A stretch of 35,305 nucleotides of DNA from positions 1 through 35,305 of the forward strand of contig JBGAIL010000031.1 of assembly GCA_044225565.1 (NCBI GenBank), in the 5' to 3' direction. This DNA comes from CAVXAE01 sp044225565 (GTDB lineage Bacteria; Pseudomonadota; Gammaproteobacteria; Steroidobacterales; Steroidobacteraceae). The translations under genes and the position numbers were made by a program. How positions within the stretch are numbered: position 1 is the stretch's first letter; each line of letters begins with the position of its first letter. Shown in pieces: positions 1 through 7,755 of this stretch. Below the pieces are notes generated by a model, which made no database searches, was not told where the DNA came from, and worked only from the letters and a program-made list of their open reading frames with translations.

Positions 1-215
1 CGGATGAGGTTTTTGCGGCCGAGCAACGTCTTCTGGAGATGAGGAGGGCGCTGGACCGGGTGAGCACCCGGACGCGCGAGGTGTTCTTCATGCACCGCCT
101 GCAGGGCTTCAGCCACGCCGAGATCGCGGAGCGGCTGAAGGTGAGCAAGAGCGCGGTCGAGAAGCACATCGCGAGCGCAGTCACGATACTGGCGATGCAG
201 CGACAACGCGAATGA
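1..215 (+). CDS. ECF RNA polymerase sigma factor, FecI-like (3' end only)
   Basis: Only the last 70 codons are in the window; the frame is open from base 3 to the TGA at 213-215. The residues form sigma region 4: a stretch reading TREVFFMHRLQGFSHAEIAE followed by a helix with KVSKSAVEKHI is a typical helix-turn-helix for -35 recognition in FecI-type ECF sigma factors. The TGA overlaps the ATG of the following FecR gene (ATGA), so the two are translationally coupled. By analogy with FecI/FecR/FecA it would be released by the FecR protein when the TonB receptor downstream binds its ligand. Regions 2 and the start codon lie upstream of the window. Confidence 0.88.
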   Translation, partial: DEVFAAEQRLLEMRRALDRVSTRTREVFFMHRLQGFSHAEIAERLKVSKSAVEKHIASAVTILAMQRQRE

Positions 216-1177
216 GCGCCCATCACGCAGCGAGGGCCGGCGAGATTCCCGCGGAGCGACTGGCCGAGGCGGGCGTATGGATCGCGCGCCTGCATGGCGA
301 CGACCGCGATGCCGTGCTCGAGGCCGGCTTCAGGAAATGGCTGCAGGAGAGCCCGCTCAACGCACAGGCCTTCGAGCTGACCACGGAAGTCTGGGAGGAC
401 TCGCAGAACCTGCGACGGGTCGTGCCTTTCGCGCACGACGTACCGGTGGCGCCCGAGCCGCCGCGGCTGCGCTTCCCGCGCCCGGCCTGGGTCGGGGTGG
501 GAGTGGCCGCGTGCGCCCTGGTCGCGGCGGCGCTGTTTCACTTGCAGAGCGATCGGGTGTCCACGGACATCGGCGAGCAACGGCTGCTCACCCTGGACGA
601 TGGCACCCGGGTGTTCCTCAATACCGCCACTCGGCTGGTCGTGCGTTACGACGAAAGCGTCCGCAAGGTGGAGCTGCTCACCGGTGAAGCGTTGTTCGAC
701 GTCGCGAAACGGGCGGACCGGCCGTTCATCGTGAGCGCCGGCGACCGTGAGGTGCGGGCGCTGGGTACTTCATTCGTCGTGCGGCGGGACGAGCACGATA
801 TCGCAGTCACCCTCGTCGAGGGCAAGGTGAAAGTGGCTGCGGTGACGCTGGTGCCCGGCCAGCGAGTGACCTTCAAGGTGGGCGAGCCCGTTCGCGTGGA
901 CACTCCCGCGCTCGAAGCGGCCGTCGCATGGCGTCGCGGCCAGGTGGTGCTGGACGATACGCCGCTCGCCGAAGCGGCGGCGGAGATGAATCGCTACAGC
1001 GCCGTGCGGCTGGTCGTCGAGCGCCCGGATGCGGCCACTCTGCTCGTGAACGGCCTGTTCACCGCGGGCGATTCCATGAGCTTCGCCAATGCGGTGGCGC
1101 AGACGTACGGTCTGCAGGTCATCGAGCGCGGCGACCACATCGTCCTGTCCGGCACGCCGAAGCCCATAGCGCGCTGA
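212..1177 (+). CDS. FecR-family anti-sigma factor / signal transducer
   Basis: A 321-residue inner-membrane protein. The N-terminal cytoplasmic part (about residues 15-60, ARLHGDDRDAVLEAGFRKWL) matches the DUF4880 segment of FecR proteins that holds the sigma factor. A hydrophobic stretch near residues 93-112 (VGVGVAACALVAAALF) is the single membrane span. The periplasmic FecR domain follows, with the family signature around RPFIVSAG and VRALGTSFVVRR. The C-terminal 70 residues (DDTPLAEAAAEMNRYSA onward) look like the STN/DUF4974-type domain. The start ATG overlaps the sigma-factor stop, and the receptor it presumably senses begins 156 bp downstream. It is paralogous in layout to the FecR at 11736-12737. 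Confidence 0.93.
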   Translation: MSAHHAARAGEIPAERLAEAGVWIARLHGDDRDAVLEAGFRKWLQESPLNAQAFELTTEVWEDSQNLRRVVPFAHDVPVAPEPPRLRFPRPAWVGVGVAACALVAAALFHLQSDRVSTDIGEQRLLTLDDGTRVFLNTATRLVVRYDESVRKVELLTGEALFDVAKRADRPFIVSAGDREVRALGTSFVVRRDEHDIAVTLVEGKVKVAAVTLVPGQRVTFKVGEPVRVDTPALEAAVAWRRGQVVLDDTPLAEAAAEMNRYSAVRLVVERPDAATLLVNGLFTAGDSMSFANAVAQTYGLQVIERGDHIVLSGTPKPIAR

Positions 1178-1248
1178 GTCTGGCGCGGCAGCGCGGATCT
1201 GGCTGCTGCGCCCCACCGGCCATCGCAGGCATTCCGGGTGTGCCCTGA

Positions 1249-1274
1249 GGTTTTTTCGAAGCTGCAACGTCATT
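1249..1274 (+). promoter_or_regulatory. possible ECF-sigma promoter upstream of the TonB receptor
   Basis: In the 156-bp gap between fecR and the receptor gene, GGTTTTTT (1249-1256) is followed after 11 bp by CGTCATT (1268-1274). A T-rich -35-like block and a CGTC-type -10 block are seen with ECF sigma factors, and a receptor promoter driven by the cognate sigma factor is expected here. The match is by eye only, and the equivalent gap before the second receptor (12738-12811) does not show the same pair clearly. Confidence 0.25.
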
Positions 1275-1333
1275 CCCCTCCAAGGGAGCCCTTTATCCAC
1301 AATCACGCCAGGGACGGCGCCGGGGACAACGCG

Positions 1334-4006
1334 ATGCGCAGCACGATCTCGTCGAGTATCAAGGCTCTGGTGGCCGCCGCCTGTCTGGCTGCGAGCCAGG
1401 CCGGCGTGGCCCAGATCACCACCAGCTTCGACCTGCCCGCCCAGGCGCTCGCCGATTCGCTGCGCGCCGTGGCCGGGCAGACCAATCGCAACATCCTGTT
1501 CGATCGCAGCCTGGTCGCGGGCCTTTCCGCGCGGGCGCTGAAGGCGGAGTTGAGCATCGACGGCGCGCTCGATGTGCTGCTGGCCGGAACGGGCCTCACG
1601 TATCGCAACTCGGACGAGCGCACGGTGATGATCGTTCCCGCAGCGCCCGCATCGAAGCCCATCGCCGTGAGCTCCCAGTCCGGCACTCCATTCCGCCTCG
1701 CGCAGGCGGAGACGGCCCAGCAGGAATCCTCCAGCGCGGCACGCGCGGCGGAATCTTCCCCGGCCCCGCTCTCGGATCCCGATGACGTCCCGCTGCAGGA
1801 GCTCATCGTCACCGCGCAGAAGCGCGCGCAGTCCATCAAGGACGTGCCCATCAGCATGTCGACGCTCGGCCCCTCGGACCTCGAGGCGATGCGCGTGGAG
1901 CACGTCGAGGACTACATCTTCTCCATCCCCAACGCCACCTACATCGATTCCGGCGCGTACTACGGCCAGAACGTCACGTTCCGGGGCATCAGCGACTTCT
2001 CGGGCGGCCTGTTCGACGTCATCTCCGTCACCGTGGACGACGTCGGCTTCAGCGCCATCAACTCGAACGTCATCCTCTCCACGGGCCTGTTCGACATCGA
2101 GCGGATCGAGGTGTTGCGCGGCCCCCAGGGAACGCTCACCGGGCGCAATGCGCTGGGCGGCTCCATCAACATCGTGACGGCGAAGCCGAGCACCGCGGGC
2201 GTCGAAGGTTCCGCCACGCTCGACGTGGGCCGTTTCGGGACGCAGTTCGCGAAGGCGGCGTTCAACGTTCCGCTGGGCGACAGGCTGGCCATGCGCACCT
2301 CCGCCTTCCTCTCGCACAGCGACGGCATGATCCGCAATGCCGGTCCCGCCGGCGGCCGCTCCGGCTACGACAATGCCGGTGGCCGCATCGCCATGCGCTT
2401 CCTGCCGAGCGATGCGCTGACGCTCGACGCCGCGTTCAGCTACGAGAAGCGCGATCGCGACTACGAGGACTGGATCACCCACAATTTCAATCCGGGCGAG
2501 GTCGACATCCTCAACCCGAACTGGGCCGGCGAGAAGCTGCCCGTCCTCGAGAGCTGGGGTGGCTCCTATCCCGGCCCGATCGACCTCTTCAGCAACGTGG
2601 GCAACAACGGCGGCAAGGTGTCCAAGGACGTGCCCGAGTTCACCAACCTCGAGGACTGGACGGCCTCGTTCCGCGGCACGTACGACCTCGGCGCGCACAG
2701 CATCGACCTGCTGTACGGGCATTTCGACTACGAGATCTCCCACCAGGAGGACTACGACACCACGGAGTACGCGTGGTGGTACGGGGCTCACCAGTTGAAG
2801 ACGAAGACGGACTCGGCGGAGCTGCGCGTCTCGTCCAAGTACTCGGGTGCCATCAACTGGGTGGCGGGCGTCAGCTATCTCGACGAGTCGAAGCGCAGCG
2901 GCGTAACCGATTCCATCGGCATCTGGGGGCTCGAGGGCGGCACGCCGCGCTACGCAGGCCAGGACGGCGGCTACGTGAAGGCCTACATCTACGACGGCAT
3001 CACGAATCTCGAGAGCCTGGGTCTCTTCGCGAACGCGTTCTGGGACATCACTCCGCGCACGCACCTTTCCGCCGGCGCGCGGTTCAGCCGCGAATCGGCG
3101 GATGTGGGCGAGGGCTTCGTCTACGATCCGACCGACCCGAACCTCACGCTGCCTGCGCTGACGGACGCGGACTTCCGTGCGAACCCCACGCTCGAGGAAG
3201 TTTCGCCGCGCGTGGCCCTCAACTACGACCTCACGCCGCGCACGAGCGTGTACGTGCAGTTCGCCACCGGCTATCGCGCGGGCTTCGGCAACACGCCGCT
3301 GGCCATCAGCGCCGGCGCGCCGCAGGCCGTCGATCCGGAGCACCTCAAGAACTACGAGATCGGCCTGAAGGGCAGCTTCTTCGACAATCGCGTGAGCGTG
3401 GCGGCGGCCGCGTTCTACATGGACTACCGCGACCTGCAGATCCAGGCCCCGATTCCCGCGGACCTGAATCCGTTTCCGTTCACCATCTTCTACGACACCA
3501 ATGCCGGCAAGGCGCACACGCAGGGCTTCGAGCTTGAGGCCCGCGCGCGCATCACGGACCGGTTCCGCGTGGAGACGGCAGTGGGCTATACGGAAGCGAA
3601 GATCGATTCGCTCACCCTGGTCGATCCGCTCACGCTGGAGGCCACCGACTATTCGGATCTTTCGATCCCGAACGTGCGGCCCTGGACGGCTTCGATGGCG
3701 GGCATCTACGCACGCCAGATCGGTGACTACCGCGCGACGCTGCGCGCCGATTACCGGTATCAGGACAACGCGCAGTGGCAGCAGATCCTGCCCGACCCGA
3801 ACTGGTTCCTCCCTTCCTTCCAGACGGTGGACCTCAGCATCGGCGTCGCGAAGGACAAGTGGGACTTCACGGCCTACGTCGACAACGTGCTGGACGAGAA
3901 GTACTACACCTCGGTGGGCTGGGTCTGCTGCGGCTACCGCGGCCGGCTCGTGCATACCCCGCCGCGCATGTTCGGCATCCGGGCGAACTACAGCTTCGGC
4001 AAGTGA
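1334..4006 (+). CDS. TonB-dependent outer-membrane receptor with N-terminal STN signalling domain
   Basis: The start at 1334 (MRSTISSSIKALVAAACLAA) is preferred over an in-frame ATG at 1238 because it begins directly with a signal peptide (cleavage likely after residue 26) and follows a purine-rich GGGGA. The mature protein opens with an STN domain (about residues 27-100, FDLPAQALADSLRAVAGQT), used by transducer receptors to signal to FecR. A TonB box (about residue 154, LQELIVTAQKR) leads into the plug domain, which contains IERIEVLRGPQGTLTGRNAL. The rest is a 22-strand barrel, ending IRANYSFGK. Length 890 residues. The TAQKR-type TonB box is common in Xanthomonas/Sphingomonas-type receptors whose substrates vary widely. 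An adjacent Cys pair (VGWVCCGYRG) lies close to the C-terminus. The ligand cannot be told; the neighbouring hydrolase hints at an organic substrate rather than a plain siderophore. Confidence 0.93.
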   Translation: MRSTISSSIKALVAAACLAASQAGVAQITTSFDLPAQALADSLRAVAGQTNRNILFDRSLVAGLSARALKAELSIDGALDVLLAGTGLTYRNSDERTVMIVPAAPASKPIAVSSQSGTPFRLAQAETAQQESSSAARAAESSPAPLSDPDDVPLQELIVTAQKRAQSIKDVPISMSTLGPSDLEAMRVEHVEDYIFSIPNATYIDSGAYYGQNVTFRGISDFSGGLFDVISVTVDDVGFSAINSNVILSTGLFDIERIEVLRGPQGTLTGRNALGGSINIVTAKPSTAGVEGSATLDVGRFGTQFAKAAFNVPLGDRLAMRTSAFLSHSDGMIRNAGPAGGRSGYDNAGGRIAMRFLPSDALTLDAAFSYEKRDRDYEDWITHNFNPGEVDILNPNWAGEKLPVLESWGGSYPGPIDLFSNVGNNGGKVSKDVPEFTNLEDWTASFRGTYDLGAHSIDLLYGHFDYEISHQEDYDTTEYAWWYGAHQLKTKTDSAELRVSSKYSGAINWVAGVSYLDESKRSGVTDSIGIWGLEGGTPRYAGQDGGYVKAYIYDGITNLESLGLFANAFWDITPRTHLSAGARFSRESADVGEGFVYDPTDPNLTLPALTDADFRANPTLEEVSPRVALNYDLTPRTSVYVQFATGYRAGFGNTPLAISAGAPQAVDPEHLKNYEIGLKGSFFDNRVSVAAAAFYMDYRDLQIQAPIPADLNPFPFTIFYDTNAGKAHTQGFELEARARITDRFRVETAVGYTEAKIDSLTLVDPLTLEATDYSDLSIPNVRPWTASMAGIYARQIGDYRATLRADYRYQDNAQWQQILPDPNWFLPSFQTVDLSIGVAKDKWDFTAYVDNVLDEKYYTSVGWVCCGYRGRLVHTPPRMFGIRANYSFGK

Positions 4007-4019
4007 CGGCGGGCATAGT

Positions 4020-4047
4020 GCGCGCGACGGCAGAATCCGTCGCGCGC
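4020..4047 (+). terminator. strong hairpin after the TonB-receptor gene
   Basis: A perfect 11-bp inverted repeat (4020-4030 and 4037-4047) with a six-base loop CAGAAT sits 13 bases after the receptor stop codon. There is no T-run after it, so it is not a classical intrinsic terminator. It may stabilise the 3' end or reduce read-through into the serine hydrolase gene 53 bp further on. Confidence 0.4.
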
Positions 4048-4099
4048 GCCGCGCCCGGAAGCGTACTCGTCTCGGGCCGATGGCGTATATTCGCCCGCC

Positions 4100-5812
4100 A
4101 TGAACCGCCGCCAAGTCCTGCAGGCCGCCGCCGCGGCCTCCTTCGCCACCGCGAGCAACCTGCTCGTCGCTGAAACTCCCACGCAGACGGGCGACAGTCG
4201 CTACAAGGCGCTGTTCCCGCAGCTCGACCGCTTCGTTGCGCAGTTCATGCGCGACATGCGTGCGCCGGGCATGACGCTGGTACTCGCAGATCGCGATGGC
4301 ACGCAGCGCGTCGCCACCTACGGCCTCGGGGACCGCGAAGCGCGCATCGCCGTGAAGCCGGAGGAGCTGTTCCAGATCGGCTCCATCAGCAAGTCCTTCC
4401 TGGGGCTGTGCCTGCTGCAGCTGCACGACGAGGGCAAGCTGGATCTGCATCGCCCGATCCACGAGTACCTGCCGTGGTGGCGGCTCGACTCGAGCCATGC
4501 GCCGATCACGGCGCACCACATGCTCACCCACGGCACGGGCCTGCCGAGCCCGGATTCGCCGATGACGTCGGATCCCTCGCAGAGGCACAAGGCGGTCCAC
4601 GCTCCGGGCGAGCACTTCCACTACAACAACATGGTGTACGAGACGCTCGGCTATCTCGCCGAGACGCTCGATGGCCGGCAGTTGCCGCAGATCATCCGTG
4701 CCCGCGTGCTCGAGCCGCTCGGCATGACGGCGAGCGAGCCGGTGATCACGCTCGACATGCGCGAGCGCCTGGTCAAGAGCTACTCCTCGTTCCAGGGCGA
4801 TCGTCCGCTGCCGCGCAACGGTCGCCTGTGTGAGGCGCCGGGAATCGTGATCACGAGCGGGTCGGGCTGCGTCGCCAGTACGCCCGCGGACATGGGCAAG
4901 TACCTGCGCATGATCGCGAGCGGCGGCGTGGGGCCGCGCGGGCGGCTGATCTCGCAGAAGAGCTTCGAGCTGTTCACCACTTCGCACATCCTCACGGGCC
5001 CCGAGGGCGGTGGTCCGGACGTCGGCTACGGCTACGGGCTGTTCATCGACAAGCTCGACGGTCACAGGCTCGTGCGCCACACCGGTGGCATGGTCTCTTT
5101 CGCTTCGTCCATGATGGTGGACGTCGACAGCGGCGTCGCCGCGTTCTCCTCGATCAACGCGATGCAGGGCTATCGCCCTTCACCGGTGATGCTCTACGCG
5201 CTGCAGCTGATGAATGCCACGCGCGAGAGCAAGCCACTGCCCGCGGTGCCCGCTTCGGTTTCGCCGACCGCCATCGACGATGCGAAGGACTACGCTGGAA
5301 CGTTCACGAGCGGCAAGCGCTCGCTGCAGTTCGCGGCGGAGGGCAAGTCGCTGTTCCTCGTCCACGGCGGGGCGCGCGTCGAGCTCGAGGCCGCCGGCGA
5401 GCCGGGGCATTTCCTCGTGCTGCACCGGGACTTCAACCGTTACACGCTGGTGTTCGGCCGCAGGAAGGCGGACGACCCGTCGAGCCCGGTCACGGAGGTC
5501 TCCTGGGGGCCGGACTGGTACACCAATGCCGCATACGATGGCCCCCGGGAATTCGATGCGCCCAGTGAATGGCAGAGCTATGTCGGCCACTACCGCAACG
5601 AGAGTCCGTGGCTCGGCAGCCTGCGCATCGTGCTGCGCAAAGGCGTGCTGCTGGTGGATGGCGTGACGCCGCTCGAGCGGGTCGGCGATGCGTTCTATCT
5701 GCGCGATGAGCCGCACAACCCGGAGTGGATCCGCTTCGGCGAGGTGGTCAACGGCCGCTGCATGCGTATCAAGTTCTCGGGCAACGACCTCTGGCGCGTC
5801 GCCGCGGCCTGA
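4100..5812 (+). CDS. exported serine hydrolase, class C beta-lactamase / D-aminopeptidase fold
   Basis: A 570-residue protein of the beta-lactamase-related serine hydrolase family (PF00144). The three active-site motifs are all visible: SxxK as S95-I-S-K98 in GSISKSFLGL, YxN as Y175-N-N177 in FHYNNMVYE, and H327-T-G-G in place of KTG. The N-terminus MNRRQVLQAAAAASFATASN has a twin arginine followed by an alanine-rich stretch, suggesting Tat export. About 190 residues after the catalytic domain (from about residue 390) form a separate C-terminal region as seen in larger family members. It lies 93 bp downstream of the TonB receptor on the same strand. Family members cut D-amino-acid peptides, esters or beta-lactams, so it may process the ligand of that receptor; this is inference. 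The stop is only 6 bp from the end of the convergent regulator gene. Confidence 0.9.
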   Translation: MNRRQVLQAAAAASFATASNLLVAETPTQTGDSRYKALFPQLDRFVAQFMRDMRAPGMTLVLADRDGTQRVATYGLGDREARIAVKPEELFQIGSISKSFLGLCLLQLHDEGKLDLHRPIHEYLPWWRLDSSHAPITAHHMLTHGTGLPSPDSPMTSDPSQRHKAVHAPGEHFHYNNMVYETLGYLAETLDGRQLPQIIRARVLEPLGMTASEPVITLDMRERLVKSYSSFQGDRPLPRNGRLCEAPGIVITSGSGCVASTPADMGKYLRMIASGGVGPRGRLISQKSFELFTTSHILTGPEGGGPDVGYGYGLFIDKLDGHRLVRHTGGMVSFASSMMVDVDSGVAAFSSINAMQGYRPSPVMLYALQLMNATRESKPLPAVPASVSPTAIDDAKDYAGTFTSGKRSLQFAAEGKSLFLVHGGARVELEAAGEPGHFLVLHRDFNRYTLVFGRRKADDPSSPVTEVSWGPDWYTNAAYDGPREFDAPSEWQSYVGHYRNESPWLGSLRIVLRKGVLLVDGVTPLERVGDAFYLRDEPHNPEWIRFGEVVNGRCMRIKFSGNDLWRVAAA

Positions 5813-5818
5813 AGGGCC

Positions 5819-6304
5819 TCAAGGCACGGCGAGCGGGATCGACGTCGTCTCCTTGACCGCGTTCAGCGCGATCGAGGAGCTCACCGACTGCACGCCCGGG
5901 ATGCGTGAGAGGTGGTCGAGGAAGAACGCCTCGTAACCTTTGATGTCCTTCGCGACGATGCGCAGCAGAAAGTCCGACTGGCCGACCAGCGTATAGACCT
6001 CCAGCACTTCCGGGTGGCCGCGCACGGCTTGCTCGAACCGGGCGAGCGCATCCCGGCCGTGGCTCGCGAGCTTCACGTGCGCGAACACCGTGAGGCTCAG
6101 GCCGAGCCGCTCCCGGTCCAGCAGCGCCACGCGCGCCCGGATGATCCCTTCCCGTTCGAGCCTCTGGATACGCCGCCAGCACGTGGCCGTGGCCGTGCCG
6201 ACCCGCTCGGCGATCTCGGCAGCCGAGAGCGTGGCGTCACCTTGCAACACGTCGAGGATACGGATATCCAGCCGATCGAGGCTGGGGGAGAGATTTTGTT
6301 TCAT
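5819..6304 (-). CDS. Lrp/AsnC-family transcriptional regulator, probable regulator of the adjacent bkd operon
   Basis: A 161-residue protein. The start at 6304 (MKQNLSPSLDRLDIRILDVL) fits Lrp proteins; the open frame continues upstream to 6415 but that extension has no family likeness. Residues 9-60 are the AsnC-type helix-turn-helix (LDRLDIRILDVLQGDATLSA, then RVGTATATCWRRIQRLEREG). Residues 65-145 are the RAM ligand-binding/oligomerisation domain, with VYTLVGQSDFLLRIVAKD. In Pseudomonas putida the Lrp-type protein BkdR is encoded divergently from bkdA1A2BV and activates it in response to branched-chain amino acids. The same divergent arrangement here makes that the best guess. The 209-bp gap to bkdA1 would hold its binding sites. 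Confidence 0.9.
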   Translation of the reverse strand: MKQNLSPSLDRLDIRILDVLQGDATLSAAEIAERVGTATATCWRRIQRLEREGIIRARVALLDRERLGLSLTVFAHVKLASHGRDALARFEQAVRGHPEVLEVYTLVGQSDFLLRIVAKDIKGYEAFFLDHLSRIPGVQSVSSSIALNAVKETTSIPLAVP

Positions 6305-6411
6305 AAAGCGGCAGAATGTGACACGAATTTCTCGTAATGATGGCCGCGGCGTACGAACGATGCAATGATCTCGCGCCGTCGCGGGCGGATACTGCCGCAC
6401 CTTGTTGATTG

Positions 6412-6486
6412 GCAAGAAGCCGCCTGCGGCGCTTCTTGCGGACGTCAGCTTCGTTTCCGGCCGCCAAAGGCGCGACTTTGGCGGCC
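6412..6486 (+). promoter_or_regulatory. two tandem hairpins in the leader of the bkd operon
   Basis: Two strong inverted repeats lie just upstream of bkdA1. The first pairs 6412-6420 with 6431-6439 (9 bp). The second pairs 6459-6469 with 6476-6486 (11 bp, perfect, six-base loop GCGCGA). The ribosome-binding site AGGAG (6499-6503) follows the second by 12 bases. No T-run follows, so neither is a standard intrinsic terminator. They could be leader RNA structure or intergenic repeat units. Confidence 0.45.
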
Positions 6487-6513
6487 TGTGCCGTAATCAG
6501 GAGCCGTTCTGAA

Positions 6514-7755
6514 ATGAGCCCCGCATCACGACTGCACGTCCCGAAGCCCCCCGCGCGTCCGGGCGACCAGCCGGATTTCGCGTACCTCTCCCTCTCTCCC
6601 GCCGGCGCCGTGCCGCGTCCCGAGGCCTCGGCGCCTCTCGCCGAGACCCTTCCCCTCGCCACGCAACTGGTGCGCGTGCTCGATGACCAGCATCGCGCGG
6701 TCGGACCATGGAATCCGAGGCTCGACGCGGAAACCCTGCGTGCCGGGCTGCGCTGGATGCTGCTCACGCGCATCTATGACGAGCGCATGCTCAAGGCGCA
6801 TCGCCAGGGTCGCATTTCCTTCTACATGCAGTGCACGGGAGAAGAGGCCGTGGCCGTAGGCGCGGGCCTCGCCCTGGACGCCAGGGACATGGCCTTCCCG
6901 AGCTATCGCTGCCAGGGGCTGCATTTCCTGCGCGGCATGGACACCGTGGACCTCATGTGCCAGCTGCTCTCCAACACCCGCGACATGTGCAAGGGCCGCC
7001 AGCTGCCGGTGATGTATCACTCCGCGGAAAAGCGCCTCTTCTCCATTTCCGGGAACCTCGCGACGCAGGTGCCGCAGGCGGTGGGCTGGGCGATGGCGGC
7101 GGCGATCAAGGGCGAGAAGCACGTGGCCGCCACCTGGCTCGGCGAAGGCTCCACCGCCGAGGCGGACGTGCACTACGCGCAAGTGTTCGCTTCCACGTAT
7201 CGCGCGCCGGTCATCATCAACATCGTCAACAACCAGTGGGCCATCTCCACGTTCCAGGGGTTCGCGGCGGGCGACAGCCCTTCGTTCGCGGCGCGCGGGC
7301 CGGGCTTCGGCATTCCGGGCATCCGGGTCGACGGCAACGATCTCCTCGCCGTGCATGCGGTGACGAGCTGGGCCGCGGAGCGGGCTCGCCAGGGGCTCGG
7401 CGCCACGCTCATCGAGCACGTCACGTACCGGGCTTCCGCGCATTCCACCAGCGACGACCCGTCCCGCTACCGGCCGAAGTCGGAGGCCGCGGCGTGGCCG
7501 CTCGGTGATCCGCTGGACCGTCTGAAGAAGCATCTCGTCGCGCTCGGCGAGTGGAGCGAGGAGCAGCACGAAGCGCTGGCCGCAGAGCTCGGCGAGCACG
7601 TCGGCTCCGCATGGAAGGAAGCGTGCTCCTACGGCACGCTGGGCGAGCAGCCGCGGCTCGATCCGCTCAGCCTGTTCGAGGACGTTTTCGCGGAGATGCC
7701 GGAGCACCTTCGCCGTCAGCAGGCGGCGCTCGCACGGGAGCTCGAGCCGAAATGA
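6514..7755 (+). CDS. bkdA1: branched-chain 2-oxoacid dehydrogenase E1 component, alpha subunit
   Basis: A 413-residue thiamine-diphosphate enzyme subunit that, with the beta subunit, decarboxylates the 2-oxoacids of valine, leucine and isoleucine. The start at 6514 is chosen because AGGAG lies 10 bases upstream and the first residues (MSPASRLHVPKPPA) begin the family-specific N-terminal extension. The thiamine-diphosphate/Mg motif is GEGSTAEADVHYAQVFAS from residue 210, ending in IVNNQWAIS. The segment HSTSDDPSRYRP is the E1-alpha phosphorylation-loop region that helps order the active site. The long N-terminal segment and the NNQWAIS sequence point to the branched-chain enzyme rather than pyruvate dehydrogenase. 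The stop overlaps the next start (ATGA). Confidence 0.94.
   Translation: MSPASRLHVPKPPARPGDQPDFAYLSLSPAGAVPRPEASAPLAETLPLATQLVRVLDDQHRAVGPWNPRLDAETLRAGLRWMLLTRIYDERMLKAHRQGRISFYMQCTGEEAVAVGAGLALDARDMAFPSYRCQGLHFLRGMDTVDLMCQLLSNTRDMCKGRQLPVMYHSAEKRLFSISGNLATQVPQAVGWAMAAAIKGEKHVAATWLGEGSTAEADVHYAQVFASTYRAPVIINIVNNQWAISTFQGFAAGDSPSFAARGPGFGIPGIRVDGNDLLAVHAVTSWAAERARQGLGATLIEHVTYRASAHSTSDDPSRYRPKSEAAAWPLGDPLDRLKKHLVALGEWSEEQHEALAAELGEHVGSAWKEACSYGTLGEQPRLDPLSLFEDVFAEMPEHLRRQQAALARELEPK

Noticed and set aside
1178..1333. Search for a small precursor-peptide gene between fecR and the receptor, as in lasso-peptide loci
   Set aside because: No short frame with a ribosome site and leader/core pattern is visible, and no lasso cyclase or protease genes occur in the window.
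770..5080. 1436-codon open frame on the minus strand, antisense to fecR, the receptor and the hydrolase
   Set aside because: Rich in Arg, Ala, His and Val with no domain, signal or start context; it arises from GC-rich third positions of the sense genes.
6409..6513. Leader peptide with branched-chain residues for attenuation ahead of bkdA1
   Set aside because: The in-frame upstream codons (MARSRLRRFLRTSASF) are Arg/Ser/Ala-rich without a Val/Leu/Ile run, and they have no stop before the gene.
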